64,000 nt of DNA from Deinococcus aerius (GTDB lineage: Bacteria > Deinococcota > Deinococci > Deinococcales > Deinococcaceae), in assembly GCF_002897375.1 (NCBI RefSeq), contig NZ_BFAG01000007.1:62001-126000 (forward strand), read 5' to 3'. The notes beneath the pieces were generated by a model that worked only from the letters and a program-made list of their open reading frames with translations, was not told the origin of the DNA and did no database searches. The position numbers and the translations under genes are program-made. Shown here piece by piece: positions 38,518 through 47,068 of this stretch (its first letter is position 1; each line of letters begins with the position of its first letter).

Positions 38518-39246
38518 ATGTCCAGATCCAAACGTTTCCTTCCGGTCCTCGCCCTCCTCACCGGGCTCGCGCTGGCGGCGGGCACCCAGTACAGCATCAT
38601 CGTGGGCGGCCAGGTCGCCCCGGACAAGGCCATCGTGGTGAACGGCCAGACCTACGTGCCGCTCTCGGCGTTGAAGTTACTGGGGATCAACTCGACCCTG
38701 AAGGGCACCACCCTCACGCTCGGCAGCGCGGCCACAGCCGCCAACCAAACCCCGGGCGGCGCCAACCAGCGGCCCTCGCTGGAGGGGTGCCTGGGCGAAA
38801 CCCTGTTCAACGGGATCTGGCGGCTGAAGGTGACGAGGCTGGAGGCGATCAAGCGTGATCCGGGCACGCCCCTGGAGGCGCCGGGGTGGGGCCTCACGGT
38901 CGAGTTGCGAAATGGAGCCCGGGGCACGCTGTCCCCCACCGACACTGGAGTGAGCGGCACGGGCGAGGGGATTCAACTCGCCCTGCCGGACGGCCGGACC
39001 CTGAATGTGGACCCGCTGGATGTGCAGGGGCTGACCTTCGCCTCCCTGCCCCAGGGCGGGGTGGTGATCCGGCAACTCAAGTTCTATTCCTCCGGCACCG
39101 ACCCGGCCAGAGCGCAAAAGCCCGTCAAGTTCCTGTTCCAGATCAATCCCAAGGGCTTCGAGGATGCCATTCGCCGCCGCGCGGGCGGGGCCAGCTACAC
39201 GACTCCCACCCCCAGCTTCCGGGTGCGGCTGGATTGCCAAAGGTAG
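38518..39246 (+). CDS. Secreted stalk-domain protein (copper-amine-oxidase N-like)
   Basis: 242 residues from ATG 38518 with GGGAGG upstream. The signal [20 protein letters not shown] precedes [20 protein letters not shown] and [14 protein letters not shown], the copper amine oxidase N-terminal-like repeat common in cell-surface proteins. The remaining 160 residues ([20 protein letters not shown] onward) form an unrecognised beta-rich domain ending in CQR. Probably surface attached, role unknown. Confidence 0.8.
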   Translation: MSRSKRFLPVLALLTGLALAAGTQYSIIVGGQVAPDKAIVVNGQTYVPLSALKLLGINSTLKGTTLTLGSAATAANQTPGGANQRPSLEGCLGETLFNGIWRLKVTRLEAIKRDPGTPLEAPGWGLTVELRNGARGTLSPTDTGVSGTGEGIQLALPDGRTLNVDPLDVQGLTFASLPQGGVVIRQLKFYSSGTDPARAQKPVKFLFQINPKGFEDAIRRRAGGASYTTPTPSFRVRLDCQR

Positions 39247-39298
39247 GCCGGCCAGGCTCCGGCGGGGCCTGTCCTGCTCGGGATGGCACGATGGGGGC

Positions 39299-40048
39299 AT
39301 GTCCAACACACTTCCCGGCTGTGCCCTCGTCACCGGAGCGTCCCGCGGCCTCGGCCGGGCAATGGCCCTGCGCCTCGCCGCGGACGGCTGGCCCGTCGCC
39401 GTGAACTACGCGCACGACGACGAGGGGGCGCGGCGTACGGTCGAGGAGATCGTGGCGAACGGGGGAATCGCGCAGGCTTTCCGCTTCGACGTGACCGACG
39501 AGGGGGCGGTGGCCGACGGGATAGCGCGGATTCGCGCCGAACTCGGCCCGGTGGGAGTGCTCGTGAACAACGCGACCGGGCCGCAACCCACCATCCCGGT
39601 CGAGCGGCAGACCTGGCAGGATCACCTGGGCCAGTTGACGTTTTTCGTCAAGGCGCCCCTGCTGCTGCTCCAGGCGGCCCTGCCCGACCTGCGCGCCCTG
39701 CGGGGACGAGTCGTCAACATCGGGAGCGAGGTGGTGGACCTCGGTAACCCCGAGTTCGGGCACTATGTGGCGGCGAAGGCGGCGATGGTGGGCCTGACGC
39801 GCTCGTGGGCGGTGGAACTCGGGCCGCAGGGGATCACCGTGAATCTCGTCGCGCCCGGCTGGGTGCCGGTGGAGCGGCACACGGACGCCGACCCGGAGGC
39901 GGTGGAGGCCTACCTCCGGGGCGTCCCGCTGGGTCGGCAGGGGCAGCCGGAGGAGGTGGCGGCGCTCGTGGCCTACCTCGCGTCCCCGGGGGCCAGTTTC
40001 ATCACGGGGCAGACGCTCTCGGTGAATGGAGGGAAGACGTTGGGCTGA
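39299..40048 (+). CDS. SDR-family oxidoreductase
   Basis: 249 residues from ATG 39299. The Rossmann loop [15 protein letters not shown] in place of the usual NNAG, Ser in [12 protein letters not shown], and YVAAK at the catalytic pair identify a classical short-chain dehydrogenase, 3-oxoacyl-ACP-reductase-like. The C-terminus is [17 protein letters not shown]. It is cytoplasmic and stands out among secreted-protein genes. It may be read with the second BTAD regulator, 65 bases downstream. Confidence 0.88.
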   Translation: MSNTLPGCALVTGASRGLGRAMALRLAADGWPVAVNYAHDDEGARRTVEEIVANGGIAQAFRFDVTDEGAVADGIARIRAELGPVGVLVNNATGPQPTIPVERQTWQDHLGQLTFFVKAPLLLLQAALPDLRALRGRVVNIGSEVVDLGNPEFGHYVAAKAAMVGLTRSWAVELGPQGITVNLVAPGWVPVERHTDADPEAVEAYLRGVPLGRQGQPEEVAALVAYLASPGASFITGQTLSVNGGKTLG

Positions 40049-40112
40049 GGGCCTGAACGTCCAGGCGTTCTGGTGCGCCCCGTACGCCGCCCGCCGGACG
40101 TACACTCGGCCC

Positions 40113-43100
40113 ATGCCCCCACGGTTGCGACTGCTCGGCCAGGCCGGGGTCTGGCTGGAGGGCGGCGAGGTGCGGCTCCCCACCCGCAAGGCGCTGGCGC
40201 TGCTCGCGTACCTGGCCCTGGAAGGCCCCGCATCCCGTTCCGTCCTGGCCGACCTGCTGTGGACCGAGCTGGACGAGGGCGCGGCCCGCAAGAACCTGCG
40301 CCAGGAACTGCACCGCCTGGGCGGCACGCCCCTCGGCCCATTCCTGGCCCTCACCCCGGACACGGTGGCCCTGCGCGGCTGGGAGGACAGCGACGCGGCA
40401 CAGTTTCAAGCCCGGTTGGGGGCGAACGACCTGGCCGGGGCGCTCGCCCTCTACGGCGGTCCCCTGCTCGACGGGCTGACCCTGCGCGGCGCCCCCGCCT
40501 TCGAGGACTGGCTGGAAGCGCGGCGAACGGCGCTGGATACCGAATGGCGCTCGGCACTGGAACGGCACGCGGCGGCGCTGGAGGCGGCGGGCGACCTGCG
40601 GGGCGCCCTGGGCGCCTGGGAGACGCTGCGGGGAGCCGACGACCTGCGCGAGCGGCCCTACCGCGAGGCGATGCGGCTGCACCTCGCGCTGGGCGAGCGG
40701 GAGGCGGCGCTGGCGATCTTCGAGCGTTGCCGCGCGATGCTGGCGCGCGAATTTGCCCTCGACCCCCTGCCGGAGACGGTCGCCCTGGCCGAGCGGGCAC
40801 GACGCAGCGTTCCGCCCCCCGAGCCCCTTTCCCGCCCGAGGCTCCCCGGTCTGGATGCCCCTCTGATTGGGCGCGGGTCGGCCTGGACCCGGCTGGAGGC
40901 GGCCTGGGCGGCGGGTCGGCCCCTGGTGCTGACGGGCGAGGCGGGGGTGGGCAAGAGCCGCCTGCTGCGCGATTTCGCCGCCACCCGGGGCCGTTTCCTG
41001 GTCAACCGGGGGCAGCCGCTCGACGCGGGGGTGCCCTTCTCGACCCTGGCCCGGGCCATCCGCAAGGTGTGGGCGCGGGAGGGGGAGTTGCCCCTCGCGC
41101 CCGGCGTGCGCCGCGAGCTGTCGCGGCTGGTGCCCGAGCTGTGGCCCGAGCCGCCCCCGCCGCTGCGCTCCGAGGAGGACCGGTTGCGCCTCTTCGACGC
41201 CTTCACGGACTTCCTGGAGGTGCTGTATACCCGCGTCGACCTGCTGGTGAGTGACGACCTGCACGACTTCGACCCGGCGAGCCTGGAGCTGGGCAACTAC
41301 GCCGCCGCCCGCCTGGCCGAGCGGGGCCGCCCCCGGCCCACCCTCGCCGCCCTGCGCGTGGGCGCCCTGCGGCCCGAGGCGGCGGCGGCGCTCGACGCCC
41401 TCGTCCGGCAGGGGGTGGTCGAGGTGCTGGAGCTGGAGCCGCTGACCGAGGGGGACACCGCTGAACTCGTGACGGCCCTCTCCGGGCAGCGGGCGCGGCT
41501 CTTTCCGCGCAGGCTCCACCGGGCGACGGGCGGCAACGCCTTTTTCCTGCTGGAGACGCTGCGGGGCCTGTTCGAGGCGGGCGAGCTGCGCGAACTTCCG
41601 GGGGGCGGGTGGGCCACCCCCTACGACGAGGAGACCCAGGACTACCGCGAACTCCCCATCCCCCCCACCGTGCGCGAGGCGGTGCTGGGCCGCGTCTCCC
41701 GCCTCTCCCCGGCGGCCCGCAGGCTCCTGGAGGTGGGCAGCCTCGCCGGGGAACCCTTCGCGCTGGAGGGGGTGGCGCCGGCGAGCGCCCTCGACGACTG
41801 GGAGGCGCTGGCGGCGCTGGAGGAGGCCACCGCCGCCCGGCTGCTGCGCGAGAGCCCAGGAGGCTACGCCTTCGCCCACGACCTCGTTCGCCGGACGCTG
41901 GCGGGGTCGCTGGGCACGGCCCGCCGCACCCTGATCCACCGCCGCCTGGCGCAGGACCTGGAGCGCCGGGGAGCCCCGCCCGCCGTGATCGCCACCCACC
42001 TGGAGCAGGCCGGGCAGCCCCGCGAGGCCGCCGAACACTGGCTGGCGGCGGCGAGGGCGGCGGTGGCGAGCTACGCCCACGCGACCGCCCTCGCCCAGTA
42101 TGGCCGCGCCCTGGAGGGCCTGCCCGCCGGACACCCCGCCCGACCCGCCGCCCTGCTGGAGCGGGTGGACCTCGCCTACCGCCTGGGCGACCACGCCGGG
42201 CAAGCCCGCGACCTGGACGAGCTGGAGGCGAGCGCGGGCGGCCCCACCCTCGCCGCCGCCCTGCTGCGCCGCGCGGCCCTCCACTCGGTCCAGGGGCGGC
42301 CCGAAGTCGCCCTGGGGGCCGCCGAGCGGTCGCTCGCCCTCTTCCGCGCGGCGGGCGACGCGCGCGGCACCGCCCAGGCGCTGCAAAAACTTTCCGAAGC
42401 CGCCTATTACGCCGAGGACCACGCCCGCGCCCTCTCCCTCGTGCGGGAGGCCGAGGAGCTGGCCGCCGGGCTGGACGCGGGCCTCCTCGTGCAGGCCCTG
42501 AACTGGCGGGCGGTGATGGCCTTCACGCGCGGCGAGGCGGACGCGGCGCTCGCCGCCCTCACCCGGGCGCTGGAGGTGTGGCCCGGCACCCGCGACCGCT
42601 ACCTCCTCGCCCGGCTGCACAACAACCGCGCGACGCTCCTGGCCCTCTTCGGGGCCTTCGGGCGGGCGCTCACGGATACCGACGCCGCCCTGACGATCAC
42701 CCGCGAGGACGGCTTCCGGCACCTGACGGGGTTCGTCCTCGACACCCGCGTGCGCGCCCTGCGCGGCCTGGGGCGGCTGGACGAGGCGCGGCGGACGCTC
42801 GACGAGGCGCTGGACCTCGCGCGGGCCACCCGCAACGAGCGCCTGACGTCCCACTGCCTGTACGTCCGGGCCGAGTTGCTCAATGACCTGGGGGATCACC
42901 GGGCGGCGCTGGAGGCCGCCGAGACGGCCCTGGAAGCCGCCACCTCCACCCACTCGCGCAGCAACCGCGTGTCGGCCCTGGTCGCCCGCGCCGGGGCCCG
43001 GCTGGCGCTGGGACAGGCGGCGCAGGCGCTCGCCGACACCCGGGAGGCGACCCAACTGCTCGCCCAGGGCGAGCTGCGCGAACACTTCGGGGAGGGCGTC

Positions 43101-43271
43101 TGGCTGGCCCACGCCCGCGCCCTGGCCGCCAACGGCCAGGATGCCTCGGCGGCGCTGGACCGCGCCCGAATGGAGCTGAGCGCCCGGTTGGAGCGCCTGC
43201 ACGACCCCGACCTCCGGGCCGCCTTCCTGCACACGCCACTCGCCCGGGAACTGCTCAACGTGCCCGCCTGA
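40113..43271 (+). CDS. BTAD/ATPase/TPR transcriptional activator 2
   Basis: 1052 residues from ATG 40113. The N-terminal RKALALLAYLALEGPASRSV and ADLLWTELDEGAARKNLRQE parallel the regulator at 30959. The BTAD ends near ALDPLPETVALAERA. ATPase Walker A is GEAGVGKS (K281); the Walker B region VSDDLHDFDPAS shares the DDxxxFDPAS variant with regulator 1. TPR repeats follow, for example EALGQYGRALEGL-type helices. It sits between the two halves of the secreted-protein island and probably controls the lectin and cytolysin genes downstream. Confidence 0.9.
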   Translation: MPPRLRLLGQAGVWLEGGEVRLPTRKALALLAYLALEGPASRSVLADLLWTELDEGAARKNLRQELHRLGGTPLGPFLALTPDTVALRGWEDSDAAQFQARLGANDLAGALALYGGPLLDGLTLRGAPAFEDWLEARRTALDTEWRSALERHAAALEAAGDLRGALGAWETLRGADDLRERPYREAMRLHLALGEREAALAIFERCRAMLAREFALDPLPETVALAERARRSVPPPEPLSRPRLPGLDAPLIGRGSAWTRLEAAWAAGRPLVLTGEAGVGKSRLLRDFAATRGRFLVNRGQPLDAGVPFSTLARAIRKVWAREGELPLAPGVRRELSRLVPELWPEPPPPLRSEEDRLRLFDAFTDFLEVLYTRVDLLVSDDLHDFDPASLELGNYAAARLAERGRPRPTLAALRVGALRPEAAAALDALVRQGVVEVLELEPLTEGDTAELVTALSGQRARLFPRRLHRATGGNAFFLLETLRGLFEAGELRELPGGGWATPYDEETQDYRELPIPPTVREAVLGRVSRLSPAARRLLEVGSLAGEPFALEGVAPASALDDWEALAALEEATAARLLRESPGGYAFAHDLVRRTLAGSLGTARRTLIHRRLAQDLERRGAPPAVIATHLEQAGQPREAAEHWLAAARAAVASYAHATALAQYGRALEGLPAGHPARPAALLERVDLAYRLGDHAGQARDLDELEASAGGPTLAAALLRRAALHSVQGRPEVALGAAERSLALFRAAGDARGTAQALQKLSEAAYYAEDHARALSLVREAEELAAGLDAGLLVQALNWRAVMAFTRGEADAALAALTRALEVWPGTRDRYLLARLHNNRATLLALFGAFGRALTDTDAALTITREDGFRHLTGFVLDTRVRALRGLGRLDEARRTLDEALDLARATRNERLTSHCLYVRAELLNDLGDHRAALEAAETALEAATSTHSRSNRVSALVARAGARLALGQAAQALADTREATQLLAQGELREHFGEGVWLAHARALAANGQDASAALDRARMELSARLERLHDPDLRAAFLHTPLARELLNVPA

Positions 43272-43383
43272 GCGGGACGGGCGGCTTGTGTCGCTCCGCC
43301 CCGGCGGCGGTGTCGGGCCGGTGTCGCCCCCTTTCCTACCCTGCGGCCACGGTCGCCGGAGCGCGGCCAGAAGGGGGAAAGAG

Positions 43384-43776
43384 ATGAACAGAGTGTTGGG
43401 TATGGTTCTGGCCGCTTCGGCCTCGCTGGCGGGCGCGTCCACGGTGCCCTCGCAGTGGTACTTCGGCAACTGGGCCTGCCTGATCGACGGTCGCCCCGCC
43501 CAGATGGTCTGGCGCGTGGTGGACGACCCGCAGACCTCGTGTGACGGCGACATCTGCACCACGAGTTCCGGGGTCGCCATCCGCGGCTGGTTCAAGGACG
43601 GTTCCGGCCCCTGGGTTCGCCTGGAGCGCCCCCGGGTCAGCGGCAACGACTTCCGCTTCGTGTATACCGGCGACCGCACGAACTGGTTCCTGCGGGCCGC
43701 CGCTGGCCGCCGCTCCGCCGCGGGCAACACGATCTGGCAGGACAACGCCTACCCGCTGAGCTGCGTGAAGCGCTGA
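43384..43776 (+). CDS. Secreted DUF6006-like protein
   Basis: 130 residues from ATG 43384 behind GGGGGAAAGAG. A signal (MNRVLGMVLAASASLAGA) leads into WYFGNWACLIDGRPAQMVWR, DDPQTSCDGDICTTSSG, and RFVYTGDRTNWFLR, a pattern I associate with DUF6006 proteins. The cysteines at CLID, SCDGDIC and SCVKR suggest disulfides. Export is likely; function unknown. Confidence 0.7.
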   Translation: MNRVLGMVLAASASLAGASTVPSQWYFGNWACLIDGRPAQMVWRVVDDPQTSCDGDICTTSSGVAIRGWFKDGSGPWVRLERPRVSGNDFRFVYTGDRTNWFLRAAAGRRSAAGNTIWQDNAYPLSCVKR

Positions 43777-43871
43777 CCGGGTGGTCCCCTTCCCATGAGC
43801 CCGGTGGGGGCGCGAGCCGGGATCGGCGCGGCGTCCCCCGGGCCCCTGAAACCCCGACGAGGAGGAACGAC

Positions 43872-44450
43872 ATGCACCACCCCTTGAAGACGGCGGGCGT
43901 CATCGCCCTCACCTCACTCGGCCTCTCGCTCCCGGTGCGGGCCGCCGCGCAGGAGACCCTGCAAGCCGGGGCGATGATCGTCTCTTCGGTGAGCGGGGCG
44001 GGCGGCAGTCTGTGCCTGTTCGTGCCGAACACGCGCGACCGCACACCCGTGGAGGCCAGGCCCTGCCCCTTCAATTCCGGCGGGCGCCCCGAGCTGGGTT
44101 TCCTGTGGCAGGTGCGGCGCGACCCGGCGGGCGGCGTCACCGTGCTGTCCCTCGCGTCGGATGTTCGCGCGGCGGACGGGCGGCGCATGGAAGTGGCGGA
44201 CTGGAGTACGGCGAGCCACGCGGCGATCCAGATCTGGGGTGCGAATCTCTTCGACTCCAGCAACCAGCGCTGGAACCTGGTGCCCGGCCCGGGCGGCGGC
44301 GTCAGCCTGGTCTCGGTCAGGAGCGGGCTGTGCCTGGACCTTCCGCTCTCCTACGGGAGCCCCCGGGTGAACGGTCCCGTCCAGCAGTTCCCGTGCCACG
44401 GCGGCGACAACCAGCGCTGGTCCTTCCTGCCCGTGATCAGCGACCGGTGA
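43872..44450 (+). CDS. Secreted ricin-B (beta-trefoil) lectin-domain protein
   Basis: 192 residues from ATG 43872 behind GAGGAGG. Signal MHHPLKTAGVIALTSLGLSL. The beta-trefoil hallmark Q-x-W occurs as SSNQRWNLVPG and DNQRWSFLP, and SGLCLDLP is the repeated sugar-binding core. Ricin-B domains bind galactose-type glycans. It lies two genes before the cytolysin-like gene on the same strand, so it may act with it in target recognition. Confidence 0.85.
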   Translation: MHHPLKTAGVIALTSLGLSLPVRAAAQETLQAGAMIVSSVSGAGGSLCLFVPNTRDRTPVEARPCPFNSGGRPELGFLWQVRRDPAGGVTVLSLASDVRAADGRRMEVADWSTASHAAIQIWGANLFDSSNQRWNLVPGPGGGVSLVSVRSGLCLDLPLSYGSPRVNGPVQQFPCHGGDNQRWSFLPVISDR

Positions 44451-44538
44451 GGGCGGGCGGCGCCCATCCGCCGCCCGGCTCCTCCCCCTTTCTCCCGGAC
44501 GACCCCGGCCACACGAAGGGTCGTGAGGAGGCCGCCCC

Positions 44539-44721
44539 ATGCCCCGGCCGCGCATCGAACTGGAACTGACCCTCGTGCCCGGCAGCCCGTCGGGGGGCTG
44601 GCACGCCGAACTTCGGGAACGGGGCCGCCGCGAGAGCCTGCACTTCTCCGACCCCGCGCACCTGGCCGAGTACCTCCGCACCCTGGGTGAGCCGCCTGCC
44701 GCCCCGCGTGGCCTGCGTTGA
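44539..44721 (+). CDS. Small protein of unknown function
   Basis: 60 residues behind [27 protein letters not shown] and SLHFSDPAHLAEYLRTL suggest a short beta sheet then a helix. No signal. A loosely similar layout is seen in the 69-residue protein at 5480-5689. It lies between lectin and cytolysin genes; an accessory role is possible but unproven. Confidence 0.65.
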   Translation: MPRPRIELELTLVPGSPSGGWHAELRERGRRESLHFSDPAHLAEYLRTLGEPPAAPRGLR

Positions 44722-44750
44722 GCGTCCCTTTCCCTCCCAAGGAGCCCACC

Positions 44751-46736
44751 ATGAAGCACCTTCCCCTGACCCTGCTGCTCCTCACCGCCTCCACCGCCCT
44801 CGCCTCCCCGGAGAGCGAGATCGCGCAGAAGGCCCAGGCCCTGGGCTTCGGTGCGCCCACGACGACGGTGAACCGTTCCCCGGCCCGGCCCGACTCCTTC
44901 GGCCAGTGGTTTGAGGGCGGGATGGTGTACTGGACGCCGCAACACGGGGCGAATGCCGTCCACGGCACCATCGGCCAGACCTGGGCCACCCAGAACTACG
45001 AGCAGGGGAGCTGGAGCTTTCCCGCAAGCGACGAGATTCCCTGCGCTGGCCCGGGTAAGGGAGACCGCTACCAGGTCTTCGAGGGTGGCCGGGCGGTGTG
45101 GACCGCCGCGACGAACCGGGTCGCCTTCTATCCGAATCCCACGACTATAGGTGACGGGGGGAATTGCGCCCCGCCCGCGAACACGGGCACCATCGGCCTC
45201 CTCAACCCGGGCACCCTCATCAATCCGGGGGCCCTGCTCGCCGCGGGCACCCCCGCCGCCGCCCTCCGCAACGGGCGCGACCTCAACACCGATCTCGGGC
45301 CGAACGGGCCGCAGGGGGACCCCGAGAGCCGGGTGAGCGACCTCGACTTCGCCACCCAGAGTGTCTGCACCACGCAACGTTGGGGCGACTCGCAGGTGCG
45401 GGCGCTGGACGGGCTGCCGCTGCTGGACCCCAATTCCGGGGTGCTGTACCCCGGGGCCATCGTGCAGGGGCGCGGGTTCGAGAGCGGGGTCTTCACGCCC
45501 GTCACCATTTCCCGGGCGGGGGGCACCCTGACCCTGGACAACGTGAACCTGGGGGGCAAGGAGCGGTACTCGGCGCCCCTGGACAGCGTCTCCGGCCCCG
45601 CCGTGCGCCAGGCCGTGCAGAACATGCTGCGCCAGGGGGTGAGCGGCACGGCGGCGCAGTTCGGGCTGCAACTGGAGCAGATCTCGGACTACAACAGCCT
45701 GCTGCTGGGCCTCAGCCTCGACGCCCGCTACGGCACCTTCGAGATGCAGAGCAACCTGGGGCTGAACCAGGAGGCCCGCAAGAACCGCTACTTCATCAAG
45801 TTCCTCCAGCCCTTCTACACCGTCAACTTCGAGCCGCCGAGCAGCCCCACGGCGGTCTTCCGGGATGGCGAGCGCTTCACCGACCCCGAGGGGCAGATCA
45901 CGCCCGACAACCCGCCGCTGTACGTCGCCAGCATGAGCTACGGCCGGGCGATCTTCTTCGTGGCCGAGACCGAGGCGAGCCGGGACGACCTTCAGGCCGC
46001 GCTGGGTGCCGCCGCCAACTTCGGCGGGGCCTCGGCGCGCGCCGAGCTGGACGCCCGGACCCGGCGGACCCTCGACCGCACCCAGATCTACTACTACGCC
46101 TTCGGGGGCAGCGCGCCCCGGGCGGTGGGGCCGATCCGCGCCGCGAACGCCGCCGAGATGTTCGAGCAGGTCAAGGGGCTGCTCGCCGACGCGGAGGCGG
46201 CGGGCTATTCCCCCGCCAACCCGGGGCTGCCCATCAAGTACACCCTGCGCTACCTGAAGAACAACGAGGTGGCCCGCACCAGCTTCAGCGTCGTGTACGA
46301 CCGCCGCGACTGCACCGTGACGAGCGCGGAGGGCACCTGGGCGGGCGTGCCGACCGGGCGCATCCCGACGAATGACCGAGCCAACATCGTGAACTACGAG
46401 ATCAAGCGCCGCCAGCCGCAGATTCCCGAGGGTCAGGTCGAGTTCGTCCTCGTGCTGGGGGCCGGAACGCCCGAGGCGGGCAACAACATCTACGACAAGT
46501 GGCTGAAACTGGTGGACATGGGCGGCAACGGGATTCAGGAGGTGCAGGTCACGCCAAGCCGGCGGGTGGCGAGCTTCCGGGTCCCCCTCGCCAGCCTGAA
46601 CTCCGCAGCCCGGCTGTACATCGACAAGGACAACTTCGGCGTGAACGCCCGCAGCCACGCCGCCATCCTCGGCGACCTCGAACATCTGCGCGGCGGCGAT
46701 CAGGTGACGGTGACCTGGGTGCGCGAGCAGAACTGA
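44751..46736 (+). CDS. LGFP-repeat / thiol-activated-cytolysin-family pore-forming protein
   Basis: 661 residues from ATG 44751, with AAGGAG upstream. A signal peptide (MKHLPLTLLLLTASTALA) precedes LGFP-type repeats at about 30-125: GGMVYWTPQHGANAVHGTI, GSWSFPASDE and RYQVFEGGRAVWTAA. Residues about 220-515 follow the cholesterol-dependent cytolysin core: LYPGAIVQGRGFESGVFTPV, FIKFLQPFYTVNFEPPSSPT, PPLYVASMSYGRAIFFVAET, TQIYYYAFGGSAP, and NPGLPIKYTLRYLKNNEVAR. The last 145 residues occupy the place of domain 4 but lack the Trp-rich undecapeptide ECTGLAWEWWR, so cholesterol need not be the receptor. Cysteines at 98, 139, 206 and 521 are unlike the single Cys of classic toxins. It is inferred to form pores in target membranes. 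Confidence 0.88.
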   Translation: MKHLPLTLLLLTASTALASPESEIAQKAQALGFGAPTTTVNRSPARPDSFGQWFEGGMVYWTPQHGANAVHGTIGQTWATQNYEQGSWSFPASDEIPCAGPGKGDRYQVFEGGRAVWTAATNRVAFYPNPTTIGDGGNCAPPANTGTIGLLNPGTLINPGALLAAGTPAAALRNGRDLNTDLGPNGPQGDPESRVSDLDFATQSVCTTQRWGDSQVRALDGLPLLDPNSGVLYPGAIVQGRGFESGVFTPVTISRAGGTLTLDNVNLGGKERYSAPLDSVSGPAVRQAVQNMLRQGVSGTAAQFGLQLEQISDYNSLLLGLSLDARYGTFEMQSNLGLNQEARKNRYFIKFLQPFYTVNFEPPSSPTAVFRDGERFTDPEGQITPDNPPLYVASMSYGRAIFFVAETEASRDDLQAALGAAANFGGASARAELDARTRRTLDRTQIYYYAFGGSAPRAVGPIRAANAAEMFEQVKGLLADAEAAGYSPANPGLPIKYTLRYLKNNEVARTSFSVVYDRRDCTVTSAEGTWAGVPTGRIPTNDRANIVNYEIKRRQPQIPEGQVEFVLVLGAGTPEAGNNIYDKWLKLVDMGGNGIQEVQVTPSRRVASFRVPLASLNSAARLYIDKDNFGVNARSHAAILGDLEHLRGGDQVTVTWVREQN

Positions 46737-46831
46737 CCCGGATAGGCGAGTAGATGACGCGCGCGGTTCCGGCGAGGTTGAACGGCGGTCCCGTACTTGG
46801 CAAGGGAAACTTTCAGAATCCAGCCCTGAGC

Positions 46832-46871
46832 GACCCTCCCCCCGGCCTTCCGGCTCTAGAGGGGGAGGGTC
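46832..46871 (+). terminator. Hairpin after the cytolysin gene
   Basis: GACCCTCCCCC (46832-46842) pairs with GGGGGAGGGTC (46861-46871) over an 18-base loop, followed by CTTCT. It may terminate the plus-strand island; the weak T-run leaves this uncertain. Confidence 0.5.
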
Positions 46872-47020
46872 CTTCTGATGATGGGGCAGATTGGGCCTCA
46901 ATCCGAACTGGCGAAGGCCGGGGCAACCGTGTGGTCATGCCGAGCGCCGGGAAGCATCCCCAAGTCTCGGGACCGTTCGCCATGCTCAGGGGGACAGGTC
47001 TGGTAGCCCCCAAACCACGA

Positions 47021-47054
47021 GCGCGGCCTCCCGGTTCTGACCGGGAGGCCGCGC
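47021..47054. terminator. Bidirectional GC hairpin between convergent genes
   Basis: A perfect 15-bp stem (47021-47035 with 47040-47054) and a 4-base loop lie between the convergent cytolysin and delta-60 lipoprotein genes. No T-run is present on either strand, so it may act as a stabiliser or a Rho-assisted barrier. Confidence 0.65.
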
Positions 47055-47068
47055 TGTTCAGGAAAGGC

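Noticed and set aside
46101..46661. A search for the CDC undecapeptide in the cytolysin-like C-terminus
   Set aside because: No Trp-rich ECTGLAWEWWR-like loop exists; the only Trp residues in the C-terminal part are isolated. The family call rests on the core blocks, and cholesterol binding is not claimed.
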